This document shows, piece by piece, positions 23,531 through 31,324 of a stretch of 37,570 bases of DNA (within the stretch, counting starts at the first letter, position 1; the number at the start of each line of letters is the position of its first letter). This DNA comes from an uncultured Azospirillum sp. Lineage in GTDB: Bacteria > Pseudomonadota > Alphaproteobacteria > Azospirillales > Azospirillaceae. Location of the stretch: NCBI RefSeq assembly GCF_946480385.1, contig NZ_CAMLJP010000058.1, positions 1 to 37,570 of the forward strand. The letters run 5' to 3'. The notes beneath the pieces were generated by a model. The model was not told where the DNA came from and made no database searches. It saw only the letters and a list, made by a program, of their open reading frames with translations. The translations under genes were made by a program, and so were the position numbers.

Positions 23531-23624
23531 GGAAAAAGAGCCCTCCGCCGGTCGCTCCAAGGTGAGCGGGAGCAGCCGGTGGACCGGGGAGAACAGCCGA
23601 CGACTGGCCATTCCGGCGGAGGGC
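23531..23624 (-). terminator. Long inverted repeat with T-tract after the enoyl-CoA hydratase operon
   Basis: CCGGCGGAGGGC (minus strand, plus 23624-23613) and GCCCTCCGCCGG (plus 23540-23551) are perfect 12-base arms 61 bases apart. On the minus strand the second arm runs straight into TCTTTTTCC. Stem plus T-tract, 33 bases after the stop of the last operon gene, supports a terminator. The large apical part may fold further, so a structured 3' RNA is also possible. Confidence 0.5.
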
Positions 23625-23657
23625 AAGACAACCACTTGGCCAAGGGTGAACCCCCGA

Positions 23658-24476
23658 TCAGACGCCTTTGAAGACCGCAGAGCGCTTCTCAAGGAACGCC
23701 GAAACGGCTTCCAGATGGTCGGCGCTGTTGTGGCAGATGCCCTGGAAGACCGCACAGAGATCCAGAAAATCGGGCAGCTCCTGGCGCTGCGCTGTCTTCA
23801 TCAGCCGCTTGGTCAGTCGCAGGGCCTGGGGCGGCTTGGCGGCGATCGCTGCGGCCAACTCGGCGGTGCGGGCCCGCAGGGCTTCGGACGGAACCACCTC
23901 CAGCGCGATGCCGATCGCCAAGGCATGGGCGGCATCAAAGACGCGGCCGGAGAAAGTCAGCTCCGCCGCCCGTTGGTGGCCGACCAGCCGTTGCAAAATC
24001 CACGCTCCGCCATCGCCGGGAATGATGCCGAGGTTGAGGAAGGTCTCACCGAACAACGCCTTCTCCGAAACGATACGCAAATCGCAGAAGCAGGCGAGGT
24101 CAAATCCGGCGCCGATGGCCGGGCCATTCACCGCGGCGATGGCGGGAACCTCCAACCGGTGCATCGCCAAAGCCATGCGCTGGATGCCGCGCCGGTATTT
24201 CTCCTGCACGGCGGCGACATCGCCGCCGAAGCTGCCGACGCGGGCTGCCATGTGCTTGACGTTGCCACCGGCCGAAAAGGCTGATCCGTCCCCGGTCAGC
24301 ACCAGCACGGATACGCCGTCGGTGGCGTTGATCCAGTCGGCGACCGCCGCGATCTCCGCCGCCAGCCGGGTGCCGGTCAGCTCGTTGCGGACATCGTCGC
24401 GGTTCATGGTCAGGATGGCGACCCGGCCATCCAGGACCAATGTCGAATCCACAAGTTCGGGAGCGACGGCGGTCAT
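23658..24476 (-). CDS. Enoyl-CoA hydratase/isomerase family protein
   Basis: A 272-residue crotonase-fold enzyme. The first oxyanion-hole loop is GSAFSAGGNVKHM (about 63-75) and the second is 'AAVNGPAIGAGFDLACFCDLRI' (about 114-135), followed by 'ALFGETFLNLGIIPGDGGAWILQRLVG', where the acidic residue of hydratases (Glu/Gly-Asp-Gly) falls. All parts of an active crotonase are present, unlike the paralogue at 26655. It overlaps the acyl-CoA synthetase stop (ATGA at 24473-24476) and is the last gene of the operon. It should hydrate or isomerise the CoA thioester produced by that synthetase; substrate unknown. Confidence 0.93.
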   Translation of the reverse strand: MTAVAPELVDSTLVLDGRVAILTMNRDDVRNELTGTRLAAEIAAVADWINATDGVSVLVLTGDGSAFSAGGNVKHMAARVGSFGGDVAAVQEKYRRGIQRMALAMHRLEVPAIAAVNGPAIGAGFDLACFCDLRIVSEKALFGETFLNLGIIPGDGGAWILQRLVGHQRAAELTFSGRVFDAAHALAIGIALEVVPSEALRARTAELAAAIAAKPPQALRLTKRLMKTAQRQELPDFLDLCAVFQGICHNSADHLEAVSAFLEKRSAVFKGV

Positions 24477-26665
24477 GGTGCGTTTCCTGTCAGAAGAATG
24501 CGAGCGTCGAGCACCGCCAGCCCGTCCGGGTGGGCAAGCACCGGATTCAAATCCAGCTCGGCGATCTCCGGATGGGCGGCGCAGAGGTCCGACACTGCCA
24601 GCATCAGGCTGACCAGCGCTTCCCGGTCTACCGGCGGCGCACCGCGGACGCCGGCCAGCACCGCACGCGCGGCGATGCTGTCGAGCATTTCGCGGGCGTC
24701 GGACACATCCAGCGGCAGGGCGCGGAACACCACGTCCTTCAGCACCTCCACCAGCACGCCGCCCAGGCCGAACATCATCACCGGGCCATACTGCGGGTCG
24801 CGCACCACGCCGATGATGACCTCGACCCCGCCGGGTTCCGCCATCGGTGTCACCAGAATGCCGGCGAGGTCGGCACCGGGGCGATAGCGCTCGGCGCTGT
24901 CGCGGATCGTCTGGAAGGCGGATCGCACCGCCGTCTCGTCCCTCAGGTTCAGAAGGACGCCGCCAGCCTCGGATTTGTGAACGATATCGCGGGAAACGAC
25001 CTTCATCGCCACCGGGACGCCCCCGAGCGTCCGGAAGGCATCGCCCGCCGCGTCGGCCGTGGCGGCGAGAATGGTGGGGGCCATCGCAACCCCAGCGGTG
25101 GCGAGGACCTGGCGCGCCTCATGCTCCAGCACCACGTCGCGCTTGTCGGTCCGGCAGCGGCTGATGACCGCGTCGAGCGTGGCGTTCCGGCCGGCACCGT
25201 GGGCATTGCGCGGCGGGCGACAGCTGCTCTCCCCAACCTCGGCCAGGGCCTGCATGCAGCGCACCGCGATCTCCAGCGAGGAATAAACCGGAATGCCGCC
25301 CGCTTCGGCCTCGACCAGAGGGTCGAGGTCATGGTCGCCGAACAGGCTGTAGACCAGGACCGGCTTGCCCGTGGCTTTCGCCATCCGTGCGATCCGCCGC
25401 GAGGTGGCGGTCTCCACCGGGGCCAGGCTGGCCGAGAAGCGATGCCCATAGCCGCCGAACAGCCCGGCGATCAGCAGCCCATCGACCCCGGCCTCGCGCA
25501 AAAGGGCATCGACGCAGCCACCGAACACCGCCGGATCGGCGTCGGTCGCGCCAGCCACGTCCACCGGGTTGCCGAGTGCCGCCGCCGGCGGCAACAGGGC
25601 GGCGAGTGCCGCCCGTGTCTCGGCGCTGAGCGTCGCCAGCTCCAGACCGTGTTCGGTCAGCAGGTCGGAGGCGATGGTCGCATGCCCGCCCCCGTCAGCC
25701 AGCACGGCAATGCGGCGGCCTGCGGGCGGTGGGGCGATTGACAGCGCTTTGGCGAGGGGCAGGATCTCGTCGGTACGGCGGGGGATGACGGCGCCCATTT
25801 GGCGCAGCACCCCGGCACTGACCGCGAAGTCGCCGGCCAAGGCACCGGTATGCGACTGGGCGGCACGGCGGCCGGCGCTGGTCCGGCCCGATTTGAACAT
25901 CACCACCGGTTTGCGCCGGCTCACACGGTCAAGCGTGTCGAGGAAGGCGCGCCCGTCCTTCAGGCCCTCGATGTAGATCACGACGACCCTGGTACCGTCA
26001 TCCTCGCCGAGATGAGCGAGATATTCGTGGAAGCGGATCTCCGCCTCATTCCCGATCCCGACATAGGTGCTGAAGCCGACATCGCCGCTGACCTCCGCCT
26101 CCGACACCAGGGCGAGCGCCATGTTGCCGGACTGGGAGAGCAGCCCGACCCCACCGCGCGCCAGATTGGCAAAGCCGGCGATGTTGCAGGCGGCGTGCGT
26201 GTTGAAGATGCCGGACGTGTTGGGCCCGACGACGCGCACGCCGCCTGCCCGTGCCGCCGCAACCAACGCATCCTGCAGGGCCTGTCCCTCCTCCCCGGCC
26301 TCGGCGAAGCCACCGGCCAGGACGACGGCGCCCTTGATGCCCTTTGCCCCGCAGAGTTCCAGCAAGCCGGGAACGCTGCGGGCCGGCGTGCAGATCAACG
26401 CCAGGTCGACCGGCACCGTCAGGGCCTCCAGGCTGGGCAGGCAGGCAAGTCCCAGGATCTCGGCTTCCTTCGGATTGACTGGATAGATCGCCTCTTTCGG
26501 GAAGCCGTCCGCCAGCAGCTTCTCGATGGCGCGGAAGCCGCGCTTGGTCGGATCCTTGGAGGCGCCCACGATGGCGATCGATCGCGGGTGCAGGAAGTCG
26601 CGGAGAGCAGGGCCGCCTGCGGTCACGTTGATGGTGTGGGTGATGGTCACGGGATCATTCTCCAC
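24473..26665 (-). CDS. Acetate--CoA ligase family protein (ADP-forming acyl-CoA synthetase)
   Basis: A 730-residue fused alpha-beta NDP-forming acyl-CoA synthetase. The N-terminal CoA-binding Rossmann domain begins 'FLHPRSIAIVGASKDPTKRG' (about 24-43). Two flavodoxin-like ligase domains follow, including 'GVGLLSQSGNMALALV' and the loop SHTGALAG with the phosphorylated-His candidate. The ATP-grasp domain is about 510-730 ('PVAMKVVSRDIVHKSEAGGV'). In the family it makes acyl-CoA from an acid, ATP and CoA. Start GTG 26665 overlaps the preceding gene by 11 bases; GTG 26650 with GGAG upstream is as likely. It is flanked by two enoyl-CoA hydratases, as in hydroxycinnamate-type or similar side-chain pathways. 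Confidence 0.92.
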   Translation of the reverse strand: MENDPVTITHTINVTAGGPALRDFLHPRSIAIVGASKDPTKRGFRAIEKLLADGFPKEAIYPVNPKEAEILGLACLPSLEALTVPVDLALICTPARSVPGLLELCGAKGIKGAVVLAGGFAEAGEEGQALQDALVAAARAGGVRVVGPNTSGIFNTHAACNIAGFANLARGGVGLLSQSGNMALALVSEAEVSGDVGFSTYVGIGNEAEIRFHEYLAHLGEDDGTRVVVIYIEGLKDGRAFLDTLDRVSRRKPVVMFKSGRTSAGRRAAQSHTGALAGDFAVSAGVLRQMGAVIPRRTDEILPLAKALSIAPPPAGRRIAVLADGGGHATIASDLLTEHGLELATLSAETRAALAALLPPAAALGNPVDVAGATDADPAVFGGCVDALLREAGVDGLLIAGLFGGYGHRFSASLAPVETATSRRIARMAKATGKPVLVYSLFGDHDLDPLVEAEAGGIPVYSSLEIAVRCMQALAEVGESSCRPPRNAHGAGRNATLDAVISRCRTDKRDVVLEHEARQVLATAGVAMAPTILAATADAAGDAFRTLGGVPVAMKVVSRDIVHKSEAGGVLLNLRDETAVRSAFQTIRDSAERYRPGADLAGILVTPMAEPGGVEVIIGVVRDPQYGPVMMFGLGGVLVEVLKDVVFRALPLDVSDAREMLDSIAARAVLAGVRGAPPVDREALVSLMLAVSDLCAAHPEIAELDLNPVLAHPDGLAVLDARILLTGNAP

Positions 26666-27353
26666 GGAAGATTGGAGCGCGTTTCTCGGCGAAGGCGTCG
26701 ACGCCCTCCTGCCAGTCGCGGGTGGTGGAGCAGAACATCATCCCTTCCAACTCGGCGGTCAGGGCGGCGTCGAGGGTGCGGTCAGCCGCCATGGCGAGCT
26801 GTTCCTTGGCGAGCGCCATCGACAACGGAGCCTTGGTGCTCAACTGCCGGGCGAATGCACGGGCATGGTCGAGGAAGCCGTCGTCCGGGAAACAGCGGGC
26901 GGCGAGGCCGATGCGAACCGCCTCGGCTCCGTCGATCCGCTCGCCCAGGAAAACCAATTCGCGGGCTTTGGCCAACCCAACCAAACGCGGAAGAAGCAGT
27001 GTGACGCCGCCGCCGAGGAAGGTGCCGATGCCGATTTCCGGCAGACCAATGCGGGCGGATTCCGCCATCACGATGAAATCGGAGGCGATGGCCATCTCCG
27101 CCCCGGCACCCAGCGCAAAGCCGTTTACCGCCGCCACCACCGGCTTGGACAATTGCAGCAGGCGCTTGCAAAAGGCACGGCCTTCGCCGGTCAGCAGGAC
27201 GACGCGAATGCTCCTGTCGGCTTCGGCGGCGTCGAGCGCATGATTTAAATCGTCATAGAGCTGCTTGACGACAGCATTCGAGCGCTGCGGCCGGTTCAAG
27301 CGGATCTCGGCGACGCCGTCGGCGACGGCGTAGAGAATGGTTTCGTATGTCAT
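26655..27353 (-). CDS. Enoyl-CoA hydratase/isomerase with internal deletion
   Basis: A 232-residue crotonase-family protein, about 30-40 residues shorter than usual. It starts MTYETILYAVADGVAEIRLN and reads LLTGEGRAFCKRLLQLSKPV: the loop that normally follows 'GRAFCAGGD...' (first oxyanion hole and its helix) is absent, and the sequence jumps from residue 62 to 'RLLQLSKPVVAAVNGFALGAGAEMAIASDF'. The paralogue at 23658 has this part. The deletion is in frame, so the protein may be made but should be inactive or altered. Start 27353 was chosen over a longer in-frame extension to 27557, which runs into the ATPase gene. Confidence 0.88.
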   Translation of the reverse strand: MTYETILYAVADGVAEIRLNRPQRSNAVVKQLYDDLNHALDAAEADRSIRVVLLTGEGRAFCKRLLQLSKPVVAAVNGFALGAGAEMAIASDFIVMAESARIGLPEIGIGTFLGGGVTLLLPRLVGLAKARELVFLGERIDGAEAVRIGLAARCFPDDGFLDHARAFARQLSTKAPLSMALAKEQLAMAADRTLDAALTAELEGMMFCSTTRDWQEGVDAFAEKRAPIFRGE

Positions 27354-27408
27354 GGAGACGTCCGGTTGGCCGCCTTGCGGAAGGTGGCGGCGTGTCGGTA
27401 TGGAAGGA

Positions 27409-28137
27409 TCAATGCGAAAGGATCTTGGACAGGAACTGCTGAGCGCGTTCGGAGTGGGGGGCCCCGAAGAAGCTGTCCTTGGGCACATCCTCGACGATGC
27501 GGCCGCGGTCCATGAAGATGACGCGGTCAGCGACCTTGCGGGCGAAACCCATCTCATGGGTCACGCACATCATGGTCATGCCGCCCTCGGCAAGCTCGAC
27601 CATCACGTCGAGAACCTCGTTGACCATTTCCGGGTCGAGGGCGGACGTCGGCTCGTCGAACAGCAGGCAGATCGGGTCCATCGCAAGGGCCCGGGCGATG
27701 GCGACGCGCTGCTGCTGGCCGCCGGACAACTGGCCGGGATGCTTGTCGGCCTGGGCCATCAGCCCGACGCGGTCGAGCAATCGGAAACCCTTTTCGATCG
27801 CCTCGTCGCGGCGGCGTCCCAGCACCCTGACCGGGCCCAGGATCAGGTTTTCGGTGATGGTCATGTGAGGGAACAGCTCGAAATGCTGGAACACCATACC
27901 GACCCGGGCGCGCAGCTTCGGCAGGTTCGTTTTCGGGTGCCCCACCGACACCCCGTCGACGGTGATGGTCCCGGACTGGAAAGGCTCCAGCCTGTTGACA
28001 CATTTGATGAGGGTCGATTTGCCGGACCCGGAGGGGCCGCAGACGACGACGACCTCGCCCTTGCGGACGGTGGTGGTGCAGTCGGTCAGCACCTGGAAGG
28101 AACCGTAATGCTTGGACAGCGAGTCGATGGCGATCAT
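27409..28137 (-). CDS. Amino acid ABC transporter ATP-binding protein (GltL/GlnQ-like)
   Basis: A 242-residue ATPase, the normal length for the polar-amino-acid family. Walker A GPSGSGKST, Q-loop 'RVGMVFQHFELFPHMTI', signature 'LSGGQQQRVAIARALAMDP', Walker B 'CLLFDEPTSALDPEMV', H-loop 'MCVTHEMGFARKVADRVIFM'. The start at 28137 (MIAIDSLSKHYGS) lies 16 bases after the permease stop. It energises the two permeases upstream; no binding-protein gene is left in the unit. Confidence 0.95.
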   Translation of the reverse strand: MIAIDSLSKHYGSFQVLTDCTTTVRKGEVVVVCGPSGSGKSTLIKCVNRLEPFQSGTITVDGVSVGHPKTNLPKLRARVGMVFQHFELFPHMTITENLILGPVRVLGRRRDEAIEKGFRLLDRVGLMAQADKHPGQLSGGQQQRVAIARALAMDPICLLFDEPTSALDPEMVNEVLDVMVELAEGGMTMMCVTHEMGFARKVADRVIFMDRGRIVEDVPKDSFFGAPHSERAQQFLSKILSH

Positions 28138-28153
28138 GGCCGATCCGTCAGGT

Positions 28154-28849
28154 TCAGGCGCGAGCGGGTTGGCTGCCCGACCGGCGCCGGAGATGGGCGA
28201 CAAGCTTCGACAGGGCGAAGCAGAGGGCGAAATAGACGGCGGCGGCGAACAGATACATTTCCACCAGCCGGCCGTCGCGCTGGGCGATTTTCGATGCCGC
28301 TCCCAGGAAATCGGTCGCCGAGATCACGTAGAGCAGCGAGGTGTCTTGGAACAGGATGATCGTCTGGGTCAGCAGGACCGGGATCATGGCGCGGAAGGCT
28401 TGCGGCAGGATCACGTATGTCATGGCTTGGCGGTACGTCAGGCCAATCGCCTTGGCGGCGGCCACCTGACCCTTCGGCACCGACTGGATACCGGCGCGGA
28501 TGACCTCGCAGTAATAGGCCGCCTCGAACAAGGTGAAGGTGATGTAGGCGGTCTTTTCCGCCCCGACCGGCACCGGATCGGACAGAGCCCGCATCCAGGC
28601 GAGCAGTTCCGGCACCAGAAAGAAGAACCAGAAGATCACCAGGATCAGCGGAACCGACCGCATCAGGTTGACATAGCCGGCGGCCAGCAGCGCCGGCAGG
28701 CGGTGCGACGACAGCCGCATCAGGGCGAGCAGCGTGCCGAACAGGATGCCGCCCGCCATCGCGACCAGCGAAATCTTCACGGTGTAGAGCAGGCCGTCCA
28801 GCAGGAAGGGGAGCACCCGCATGATGACGGAAAGATCGAAGCCTTCCAT
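28154..28849 (-). CDS. Amino acid ABC transporter permease, GltK-like
   Basis: A 231-residue permease of the glutamate/aspartate type. 'LPFLLDGLLYTVKISLVAMAGGILFGTLLALM' opens the first helices; 'LMRSVPLILVIFWFFFLVPEL' and the EAA loop 'PKGQVAAAKAIGLTYRQAMTYVILPQA' follow. It begins one base after the stop of the truncated partner permease. Length is complete. With its partner missing its start, the heterodimer is probably not formed unless another copy exists elsewhere. Confidence 0.94.
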   Translation of the reverse strand: MEGFDLSVIMRVLPFLLDGLLYTVKISLVAMAGGILFGTLLALMRLSSHRLPALLAAGYVNLMRSVPLILVIFWFFFLVPELLAWMRALSDPVPVGAEKTAYITFTLFEAAYYCEVIRAGIQSVPKGQVAAAKAIGLTYRQAMTYVILPQAFRAMIPVLLTQTIILFQDTSLLYVISATDFLGAASKIAQRDGRLVEMYLFAAAVYFALCFALSKLVAHLRRRSGSQPARA

Positions 28850-28850
28850 G

Positions 28851-29429
28851 TCAATGCCCTCCCTGTCCGATCAGGCCAGGAACCTGCGCGCGCCGCTCGA
28901 CCCACACCATGCCGCGGTTCACCAGCAGGGCGGTGACAAGATAGAGAACCGTTGCCGCACCGAAGGCTTCATAGGTGCGGAAGGTGAACTCGTTCATCTG
29001 TCTGGCCTGTGCGGTCAGCTCCAGCAAACCGATGGTGAGCGCGACCGAGGAGTTCTTGAAAATCGTCATGAACTCGCTGGTCAGCGGCGGCAGGATCAGC
29101 CGGAAGGCCATCGGCAGCAGGACGTAGCGGTAGGCCTGGGGCAGAGTCAGGCCGATTGCCAGGCCTGCGTTGTGTTGGCCGCGGGAAAGGGCTTCAATCC
29201 CCGACCTGACCTGTTCGGCAATGCGGGCCGAGGTGAACAGCCCGAGCGCGACCGACGCCGTGACAAACGGTCCCCAGGGTGGCGCCACGCCCTTGATCCA
29301 GTCGCCCGCCGAGCGGGGCAGCAGTTCGGGCAGCACGAAGTACCAAAGGAACATCTGCACCAGCAGGGGGATGTTCCGGAACAGTTCGACGTAGGCGTTT
29401 CCTGCGATGACCGCCCAACGGTTGGGCAT
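28851..29429 (-). pseudogene. Amino acid ABC transporter permease, GltJ-like, N-terminally truncated
   Basis: The frame gives 192 residues from an ATG at 29429 that is probably an internal methionine: MPNRWAVIAGNAYVELFRNI is normally preceded by some 50 residues with the first membrane helix ('...NTL...GVARTLPNRW'). The remaining part has 'RNIPLLVQMFLWYFVLPELLP', 'EALSRGQHNAGLAIGLTLPQAYRYVLLPMAF' (EAA loop) and ends normally. Sequence homologous to the family stops at about 29430, where an IS256-like remnant begins. The binding protein that should lie upstream is gone. Translation from 29429 is possible, but the product would lack its first helix. Confidence 0.75.
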
Positions 29430-29433
29430 GTAG

Positions 29434-29560
29434 AGCGGTGATGGCGTGTTCGCTGGCCGGTGCGATGCCGCTCATGGTTTCGAGTGTCAGGTAAGGGTTC
29501 TGACGCTGCCGGTCATCGCTTTGCTCCAAAAGCACAGCGCCGACCAGTCTTCGGACTGAA
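29434..29560 (-). mobile_element. IS256-type transposase C-terminal remnant (tentative)
   Basis: The minus frame reads VRRLVGAVLLEQSDDRQRQN then PYLTLETMSGIAPASEHAIT. 'RLxGAxLLEQNDEW...RYMTLE' is the typical end of IS256-family transposases. The Asp-Asp-Glu core is missing. It abuts the truncated permease. Between 29561 and 29719 I see no clear gene. Confidence 0.5.
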
Positions 29561-29719
29561 CCGCACCTGATTTGGTCGTCCTGCCTGAACGGCCGCTCAC
29601 CACCGTCCGGCACGGGCCTGTTATGGCCTCGCTCCTCCGCGGCTACCGGTTCGCCGGCGGACCACCACCACCTGTGAAGACGCATTGCCGCTTGACCTTC
29701 CGTGTCGGCCGCTTCCTGC

Positions 29720-30367
29720 TCAAGGCATGCGCTGCACCGCGTTTCCCAGAACGGCGACGAGGGGACTGGACTGAGCCTTCGCGCCGACATGCTGGGCGAT
29801 GGTCATCAGGCGTTCGACCAGTCTGCGTTCCGGCCGGCAGAGGTCCTCGCACAAAGCGCGCATCTCGGCGATGGACGGCCGGAAGCGACTGCTGCGCCGC
29901 CACTGGCGGGCGGCGGCATCGATAACCCAGGATGGAAACTCGCCCAGATCCTCAGCCCAGTCTGCTGCGACAAGGGCTTCGACTTCTGGTGGCAGCGGCG
30001 CCTTGGGAGCGCAATGGGCAAAGACGCTGTACACGCGCGCCAGCAGATGCGCCGGATCGCACGGGGCCAGGATGGTGCGCTCGATGTCCGCAGCGATTGT
30101 CGCGGCAGCCTGGGCCGTCCGGGTCTCCACGGCTGCCGGCGGCGTCCACAACGTCGTCGGCCCTAGATAGGACCCGTCGGAGGCGAACCGGGAGCCGCCG
30201 AGCGACCGATCCTGTACAAGCGGGCGGAGCGTCGGCGGCAGAGCGGACAGCAGCGCTTCACGCCGCTCGGTTGCAGGCCGGCCGGGGTCGTATCCGGCTG
30301 GGAGCCCGGCACGGAGCGGGACGACTGCCGCGCTGGGCGGCGCGGCGCGGTGGGCGGTGCTGGTCAT
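29720..30367 (-). CDS. Hypothetical protein next to the replication module, 215 residues
   Basis: A soluble protein that starts MTSTAHRAAPPSAAVVPLRA with no signal peptide. The middle ('AADIERTILAPCDPAHLLARVYSVFAHC') and 'WAEDLGEFPSWVIDAAARQWRRSSRFRPSIAEMRALCEDL' (about 140-180) look helical, with a WxxxxxFRPSIAEM segment seen in phage/plasmid replication-associated proteins. It follows the winged-helix protein by 21 bases on the same strand, so the two probably act together. GAGGAG lies about 11 bases before the ATG. I do not recognise a family with certainty. Confidence 0.7.
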   Translation of the reverse strand: MTSTAHRAAPPSAAVVPLRAGLPAGYDPGRPATERREALLSALPPTLRPLVQDRSLGGSRFASDGSYLGPTTLWTPPAAVETRTAQAAATIAADIERTILAPCDPAHLLARVYSVFAHCAPKAPLPPEVEALVAADWAEDLGEFPSWVIDAAARQWRRSSRFRPSIAEMRALCEDLCRPERRLVERLMTIAQHVGAKAQSSPLVAVLGNAVQRMP

Positions 30368-30388
30368 GGTCGGCGTGCTCCTCAGGTC

Positions 30389-31255
30389 TCACAGCTGCTG
30401 CCAGGAAGCGGGATCGAACGCTGGCTCCGGCGCACGCGACTGGGCGGCGCGTAACGATTGTGCAACGCCGGCCCACACGGCAAACCGCGTCTGCTCGGTC
30501 TCCGCGGTGCGCGGGCGGGCCGGCACTGGGACAGAGGCGCCGCCCGGCACGCCGTTCAGGCCGGGCCGGGACGCCGTCTGGACCGACGGCGCCCTCCCTG
30601 CGGTTACGTCTTGCAGCAGCCAGGCGCGCCAGGCCGCACCGATATCGCGGTAGCGGTAGCCATGAGCGCGGCACCTTAGTAGGAACCCCTCGATGTGCCG
30701 GCCAAGGTCGATCGTACCGAAGTTGGTACGCGCCCACAGCAGGTCGTCGGCCGAAGGCATCCAGTCCGCCGGCACGTCGGCGGGCGGAGCCGCCCTTTCC
30801 GCGACAGCACAGACCGGCTTGCGTCCGCGCCCGGCGAGCGAGTCCGGATGTTCGGGTTGGAGTTGTTCGTGACTCGCTGGCGAACAGGGGGCGTTCACGA
30901 GCGAGTCATCCATGTCCACGTCCTGGACAGCGGCTTTGACAGTGGGGCCGACGACCAGCCGCAGCCGGTAACGGCATGACAGGCGCGCGCCGTCGCGGCT
31001 GCTGCGTCTTTCGATGGAGACCAAGCCCAGGTCGCTGAGGCGCTGGAGGATGCGGTTGATTGTTGGGCGTGACCGCTTCAACTTGCTCGCCAAGGTGCTT
31101 TGCGACGGCCAGCAGACGCCGTGTTCGTCGGCGTAGGTGGAGAGGGCGCTGAGAACGGCGAAGCCGTCGGCGTCGAGGTCGGGGTGATCGAGCCACCAAG
31201 CGGGAATGCGCCCCCATCGTCCGTTCTCGGATTTTTGGTGTTCGGTATTCGTCAT
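30389..31255 (-). CDS. Winged-helix replication-associated protein
   Basis: A 288-residue protein. Residues about 13-100 are a winged helix-turn-helix of the replisome-organiser/primosome type: 'IPAWWLDHPDLDADGFAVLSALSTYADEHGVCWPSQSTLASKLKRSRPTINRILQRLSDLGLV'. A C-terminal block 'MPSADDLLWARTNFGTIDLGRHIEGFLLRCRAHGYRYRDIGAAWRAWLLQD' (about 165-218) matches the DnaT/phage O-type pattern with a conserved W..W, and the linker is Pro/Ala rich. It is divergent from repA, with the iteron region between them. GAGGAG precedes the ATG. It is probably an auxiliary replication or copy-control protein; function inferred. Confidence 0.8.
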   Translation of the reverse strand: MTNTEHQKSENGRWGRIPAWWLDHPDLDADGFAVLSALSTYADEHGVCWPSQSTLASKLKRSRPTINRILQRLSDLGLVSIERRSSRDGARLSCRYRLRLVVGPTVKAAVQDVDMDDSLVNAPCSPASHEQLQPEHPDSLAGRGRKPVCAVAERAAPPADVPADWMPSADDLLWARTNFGTIDLGRHIEGFLLRCRAHGYRYRDIGAAWRAWLLQDVTAGRAPSVQTASRPGLNGVPGGASVPVPARPRTAETEQTRFAVWAGVAQSLRAAQSRAPEPAFDPASWQQL

Positions 31256-31324
31256 CGCAGGTCTCCTCGGCGCTTGCGTGCACCAGGATTCCGTGTCCGC
31301 CGGAGTCGCTCCAAACCGCGCCGG

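Noticed and set aside
29600..29700. Possible group II intron domain V-like sequence upstream of the IS256 remnant
   Set aside because: Only a loose likeness (GTGCCGGACGGTGGTGAGC); no domain V hairpin with the AGC triad and no intron-encoded protein.
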